Source: Borrelia persica No12 (lineage in GTDB: Bacteria > Spirochaetota > Spirochaetia > Borreliales > Borreliaceae). Taken from it: a DNA stretch of 64,000 nt. Shown in pieces: positions 60,208-64,000 of the stretch (the stretch's first letter is position 1; each line of letters opens with the position of its first letter). Position numbers and translations under genes: made by a program. The notes beneath the pieces were generated by a model. The model saw only the letters and a program-made list of their open reading frames with translations. It was not told where the DNA came from and searched no databases. The stretch is from assembly GCF_000500045.1 (NCBI RefSeq), contig NZ_AYOT01000223.1, positions 1-64,000 of the forward strand. Direction: 5' to 3'.

Positions 60208-61569
60208 ATGATCGATGTTGTATTTTTAAAAACCTTGCTTAAAGAAAAGAAATATTCTGATATAAAGGAAGAGCTTTTAAAATACGATGCTTTTGATATT
60301 AGTGAAGCTTTAAAAGAGCTTAGTGGTTCTGATTTGATTTTAATTTATAGGTTTCTTCCCAAAAAAGTTGCCGTTGAGGCTTTTTCTAATTTTGATCAGG
60401 TTACAAAAAATAAATTGGCCAATTCTTTTACAAATAGAGAAATCAGAGAAATGGTGGATGAATTAAATCTTGATGATGTGATTGATCTCTTAGAAGAAGT
60501 ACCGGCAAATGTTGTACAAAGATTTTTGGCAAGTTCTACTGAAGAGAATAGAGAGATCATTAATAAGTTTTTATCTTATAGTGATGATTCTGCTGGTTCA
60601 ATTGTAACTATAGAATATATTGAGCTTAAAGATCATTTTCGTGTTAGAGAAGCTCTTGATTATATTAGAAAGGTTGCAAAAACCAAAGAAGATATTTATA
60701 CCTACTATATTACAGATGAAGAGAAACGATTAAAGGGTGTTGTTAAGATTGAAGATTTGATGTTATCTAGTGATGATGTTGTTATTTCTGCAATAATGAA
60801 AAATAGTGGATTTTATATTGTAAAAGTTAGTGATGAAAAAGAAGATGTTGCTCTTCTTTTTCAAAATCATGATATCTCCAGTGTTCCTGTTGTTGATAAT
60901 GAGGGGCGAATGATAGGAGTCATTATTATTGATGATATGCTTGAAGTAATTCAAAATTTAAATACCGAAGATTTTCAAATAATGGCTGCGGTTACGCCTT
61001 TGGGTAAATCTTATCTTGATACTTCTATTTTTGATATGACAAAAAATAGGATAATTTGGCTTTTAGTTCTTATGATATCTTCTACTCTTACTGCTACTAT
61101 AATTACTAATTATCAAAATTTAGTTTTATCTTTAGTTATTCTAACTAGTTTTATTCCGCTCTTAATGGATACTTCTGGTAATGCTGGTTCTCAAGCATCT
61201 GTATTAATTATTCGTGAGCTTGCTCTTGGAACTCTTAAGGTAAGGGATTTTTTTAAAGTGTTATTTAAGGAAATATGTGTAAGTGTTTTAGTTGGTTTGA
61301 TTCTTGCTAGTATTAATTTTTTAAGAATTGTATTTTTTGTAATTCCTGAACATAATGAAAGATTTAGAATAGCTTTTGTTGTCTCTGCATGTTTGATGAT
61401 TGGTTTGATGGTGGCAAAAATATTGGGAGGTCTGTTGCCTATTTTAGCTAAGCTTGTAAAAATCGATCCGGCTTTGATGGCTGGGCCTTTAATTACTACT
61501 GTTGCCGATGTTGTGACCTTAATTGCTTATTTTAATATAGCAAAATTGGTATTGGCAAATCATTTTTAA
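60208..61569 (+). CDS. mgtE: MgtE magnesium transporter
   Basis: 453 aa. The N-terminal helical domain (about 1-125) is followed by paired CBS domains (about 130-255), a linker helix and five membrane helices (about 285-450). The TM region carries PLLMDTSGNAGSQAS and a final DPALMAGPLITTVADVVTL helix with the conserved Mg-site aspartate. Mg2+-gated channel. A GGAGA site precedes the ATG. No magnesium riboswitch is seen in the 52-bp gap upstream. Confidence 0.96.
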   Translation: MIDVVFLKTLLKEKKYSDIKEELLKYDAFDISEALKELSGSDLILIYRFLPKKVAVEAFSNFDQVTKNKLANSFTNREIREMVDELNLDDVIDLLEEVPANVVQRFLASSTEENREIINKFLSYSDDSAGSIVTIEYIELKDHFRVREALDYIRKVAKTKEDIYTYYITDEEKRLKGVVKIEDLMLSSDDVVISAIMKNSGFYIVKVSDEKEDVALLFQNHDISSVPVVDNEGRMIGVIIIDDMLEVIQNLNTEDFQIMAAVTPLGKSYLDTSIFDMTKNRIIWLLVLMISSTLTATIITNYQNLVLSLVILTSFIPLLMDTSGNAGSQASVLIIRELALGTLKVRDFFKVLFKEICVSVLVGLILASINFLRIVFFVIPEHNERFRIAFVVSACLMIGLMVAKILGGLLPILAKLVKIDPALMAGPLITTVADVVTLIAYFNIAKLVLANHF

Positions 61570-61630
61570 TAATAATTTTTAATAGTAATAGTTTAATGAT
61601 CATTAAAATAAAATTAATTTGGAGGCAATT

Positions 61631-62050
61631 TTGAGTGATTGTATTTTTTGTAAAATAGTAAAAAATGAAGTGTCATGTTATAAGGTTTATGAGGACAATT
61701 TAATACTTGCTTTTCTTGATATTAATCCTTTAAATATTGGACATACTCTTGTTATTCCAAAACAACATAGCAATGATGCTTTGGATATGAGTGATGAAAT
61801 TAATGGACGAATATTAGGAGTTTGTAAAAAAATAGCATGCTCTTTAAAAAAATTGGATTTAAGTATTTGTCAGGGAATTAATATTTACAGTGCTATTGGT
61901 TCTGATGCAGGACAAGTGATTTTTCATACTCATTTTCATGTAATTCCAAGATTTCAGGGTGATAATTTAGGTTTTAAAAGAAATAGCAGTATTGAGCTTT
62001 CAGGAGATGAATTTTTAGATTTGTCCAAAAAAATAGTTCAGAATATTTAA
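61631..62050 (+). CDS. HIT-family hydrolase
   Basis: 139 aa. The start is TTG at 61631, five bases after GGAGG; extending to the upstream TTG would place the ribosome-binding site inside the gene. CIFCKIVKNEV at the N-terminus and the histidine triad HTHFHVIP near 99-106 identify an Hnt-like nucleotide phosphoramidase. The older name 'pkcI' is misleading. Confidence 0.92.
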   Translation: MSDCIFCKIVKNEVSCYKVYEDNLILAFLDINPLNIGHTLVIPKQHSNDALDMSDEINGRILGVCKKIACSLKKLDLSICQGINIYSAIGSDAGQVIFHTHFHVIPRFQGDNLGFKRNSSIELSGDEFLDLSKKIVQNI

Positions 62051-62122
62051 AATATTTTGTCATGTACTATGAGTTTTATAAATGATATGGCATTGTTGTT
62101 ATAACATTAATGTTAAAATGTA

Positions 62123-62596
62123 TTAAGGATAAATTAGATTTTCCTTTTTGATGTTTTCTAGTGTTTCTAAATACTTATTAGATTCATATTTTGCCATGTT
62201 TAAGTTGTGATCTTGGTAATTGCCACATTCTTTTTCAGTTGCACCTGTGACATTTCCTTGAAAACTTACTATTTCATGAAAAAGCCAAGATATTAAATCA
62301 ATTAAATCTTTGCTTTCATAATCACCAAAAAGTATTAGATAAAAGCCAGTTCTACAACCCATTGGTCCAAAGTATATTATTTTATCTCCCCATACTTTAT
62401 TGTTTCTCAGTAGCGTTGCTCCTATGTGTTCAATTGTATGAATTTCTGCATTGTTCATTACGGGTTCTTTATTGGGGGCTTTCATTCTAATATCTATGGT
62501 AGTTAGTGTTAAATTTTCAAATACATCTTTTCTTGAGATATATATGCCAGGTTGTAATTTTGTGTGGTCAATTGTAAAACTTGATATTTTATTCAT
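62123..62596 (-). CDS. luxS: S-ribosylhomocysteine lyase LuxS
   Basis: 157 aa from the ATG at 62596, whose ATGA overlaps the metK stop; AAGGAG lies upstream inside metK. The zinc motif HTIEH is near 54-58, the catalytic-cysteine region [11 protein letters not shown] near 80-90, and the third zinc ligand in [10 protein letters not shown] near 124. It cleaves S-ribosylhomocysteine to homocysteine and DPD, the AI-2 precursor. It is the last gene of pfs-metK-luxS. Confidence 0.96.
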   Translation of the reverse strand: MNKISSFTIDHTKLQPGIYISRKDVFENLTLTTIDIRMKAPNKEPVMNNAEIHTIEHIGATLLRNNKVWGDKIIYFGPMGCRTGFYLILFGDYESKDLIDLISWLFHEIVSFQGNVTGATEKECGNYQDHNLNMAKYESNKYLETLENIKKENLIYP

Positions 62597-63762
62597 ATTT
62601 TGAACTCCTTTTTTATTATGTCTACGAAATCTAATTTTTCCCATTCTAACTCATTCTTTCCAAAATGTCCGTATGTGCATGTTTTAGAGTATATGGGTTC
62701 TCTTAAATTTAATTTTTTAATTATTCCACTAGGAGTTAGGTCAAAGTTATTTATTATAAAATCTAATATTTTCTTTTCATATTCATTATCATTAATTCCT
62801 GTAGTTATTTTAATAGATATTGGATTAGAGATTCCAATGGCATATGCAAGTTGCATTTCAAATTCTCGAGAAATACCTGCTGCTACCATGTTTTTGGCGA
62901 TATATCTTGCCATATAAGCTGCTGATCTGTCAACCTTAGTAGCGTCTTTGCCGCTGTAAGCACCACCACCGTGTCTTGCAAATCCGCCATAGCTATCAGC
63001 AATAATTTTTCTTCCTGTAAGGCCCGTATCTCCAGTAGGGCCACCTATTACGAAATTGCCTGAAGGGTTGATATAATATTTGATATTAGTATCAAACATT
63101 GATCTGCTCTTTAAAACAGGTTTTATAATCTTTTCAACAATCGTCTGCTTTAAAAAATCGTAAGGAATGTCAGGATCATGTTGATGAGATACAACAATGT
63201 TATTGACTTTGATGGGATTTTTATTAGAGTCATATTCAATGGTTACTTGGGATTTTGCATCCGGTCGTAACCATTTAATTTCTTCTGATTTTCTAAGTTT
63301 ACTTGCTTCTTTTAATATTAAATTAGACAATTCGTATGCTATGGGTAAAAAATTTTCAGTCTCATTGCATGCATAACCAAAAATTATCCCTTGATCCCCC
63401 GCTCCTATATCCTTTGTATTTTTTTTCTCGACTGCATTTGTAATATCAACTGATTGAGAACCAATAGCATCAATGATTGTGGCAGATTTGTAGTCAAGTC
63501 CATATTCGATATTTGTGTATCCAATATTTTTTATTGTTTGTTTTGCAATTTCTTTGATATCGATATCTTTTTTTGCTTTACTATTTATTTCGCCTGCTAT
63601 GACTATTAAATTTTGTGATACTAAAGTTTCGCATGCTACTTTTGCCATTTTGTCTTTTTTAAGCATTTCATCAAGTATAGCATCAGAAATTTGATCGGCA
63701 ATTTTATCAGGATGTCCTTCAGATACGGCTTCAGATGTTGATGTTAAATTGTTATTATTCAT
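62593..63762 (-). CDS. metK: S-adenosylmethionine synthetase
   Basis: 389 aa. [18 protein letters not shown] at the N-terminus, [16 protein letters not shown] near 117-132 and the P-loop-like [19 protein letters not shown] near 262-280 are intact. It makes SAM from methionine and ATP. The SAM supports RsmI and CheR encoded elsewhere in the window. 16 bp after pfs. Confidence 0.97.
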   Translation of the reverse strand: MNNNNLTSTSEAVSEGHPDKIADQISDAILDEMLKKDKMAKVACETLVSQNLIVIAGEINSKAKKDIDIKEIAKQTIKNIGYTNIEYGLDYKSATIIDAIGSQSVDITNAVEKKNTKDIGAGDQGIIFGYACNETENFLPIAYELSNLILKEASKLRKSEEIKWLRPDAKSQVTIEYDSNKNPIKVNNIVVSHQHDPDIPYDFLKQTIVEKIIKPVLKSRSMFDTNIKYYINPSGNFVIGGPTGDTGLTGRKIIADSYGGFARHGGGAYSGKDATKVDRSAAYMARYIAKNMVAAGISREFEMQLAYAIGISNPISIKITTGINDNEYEKKILDFIINNFDLTPSGIIKKLNLREPIYSKTCTYGHFGKNELEWEKLDFVDIIKKEFKI

Positions 63763-63778
63763 ATTATTACCTTACATA

Positions 63779-64000
63779 TTATATGCACTTAATTAGTTCT
63801 TTTACCATTTTAGCTGAATTTATTGATGCATTTTGTAGGAATTTATTGAAATCCATGTGATTATTTTTGTTGCTTGGAAAGTCAGATATTGCACGAGTGA
63901 CAATAAATGGTATGTTGAATGTGTGTGCTACTTGGGCAATTGCTGCACCTTCCATTTCTACGGCCAAAGCATCTATAAAGTCATTTTTAATTTTTGCTAA
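63779..64000 (-). CDS. pfs: MTA/SAH nucleosidase (partial, 3' end only)
   Basis: The last 73 codons only; the gene runs off the window's right edge with no start inside it. LAVEMEGAAIAQVAHTF and VTRAISDFP are the conserved C-terminal nucleosidase strings, including the purine-site aspartate in AISD. It hydrolyses S-adenosylhomocysteine and methylthioadenosine, feeding LuxS. Confidence 0.94.
   Translation of the reverse strand, partial: LAKIKNDFIDALAVEMEGAAIAQVAHTFNIPFIVTRAISDFPSNKNNHMDFNKFLQNASINSAKMVKELIKCI

Overview
The window is AT-rich chromosomal DNA from a spirochaete of the genus Borrelia, most likely of the relapsing-fever group. Evidence for the genus is the run of recognisable Borrelia chromosomal genes: parB/parZ/parA, rsmI, hpk1-rrp1, dipA, cheR-cheB, fruA-manA, the BB0405/BB0406-type outer-membrane pair, proS, rpoBC, the bmp lipoprotein array, mgtE and luxS-metK-pfs. 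Evidence for the relapsing-fever group is a single 23S-5S unit and a hpt-purA-purB purine-salvage cluster lying between the 16S and 23S genes, which Lyme-group Borrelia lack. Species cannot be fixed from sequence reading alone.

Layout. 1-2.6 kb: two parS centromere sites in a ~100-bp tandem repeat ahead of parB, with convergent parA-parZ. This marks the origin-proximal end. 2.7-5.0 kb: YigZ-family protein, DUF1893-like protein, a small membrane protein and rsmI. 5.2-15.5 kb: the dispersed rRNA region, with 16S, tRNA-Ala, tRNA-Ile on the opposite strand, mag, purB-purA-hpt on the minus strand, a HAD phosphatase, 23S and 5S. 15.6-26.1 kb: signalling, with the Hpk1-Rrp1 c-di-GMP system, porin DipA, then cheR-cheB-traB-adk on the minus strand. 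26.2-34.7 kb: a cyclophilin-FKBP lipoprotein, a CTP-dependent lipid-kinase-like protein, membrane proteins, a secreted-type nuclease, the fructose-type PTS with mannose-6-phosphate isomerase, and two paralogous outer-membrane proteins. 35.2-42.0 kb: proS, a DAACS transporter and four poorly characterised envelope proteins. 42.0-53.9 kb: tRNA-Thr, rpmG, tRNA-Trp, secE, nusG, rplKAJL, rpoBC, rpsL and rpsG. 54.0-58.5 kb: four tandem bmp-family lipoproteins. 58.7-64 kb: a trehalase-like glycosidase, mgtE, a HIT protein, and luxS-metK-pfs on the minus strand, the last running off the window.

How the genes work together. Purine acquisition recurs: Bmp-family (PnrA-like) lipoproteins probably bind nucleosides, Hpt makes IMP, PurA and PurB convert IMP to AMP, and Adk makes ADP. 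rRNA and transcription/translation genes point away from the origin, as expected for leading-strand expression. Pfs, MetK and LuxS form the activated-methyl cycle, which also supplies the SAM used by RsmI and CheR.

I found no mobile element, CRISPR array or clearly new multi-gene system. The most unusual signals are the parS-bearing tandem repeat, a perfect 14-bp inverted repeat ahead of parA, tRNA flanks complementary to the tRNA ends, two degenerate receiver domains (Hpk1 and CheB), the dual immunophilin lipoprotein, and an uncharacterised divergent envelope-protein cluster at 38-42 kb.
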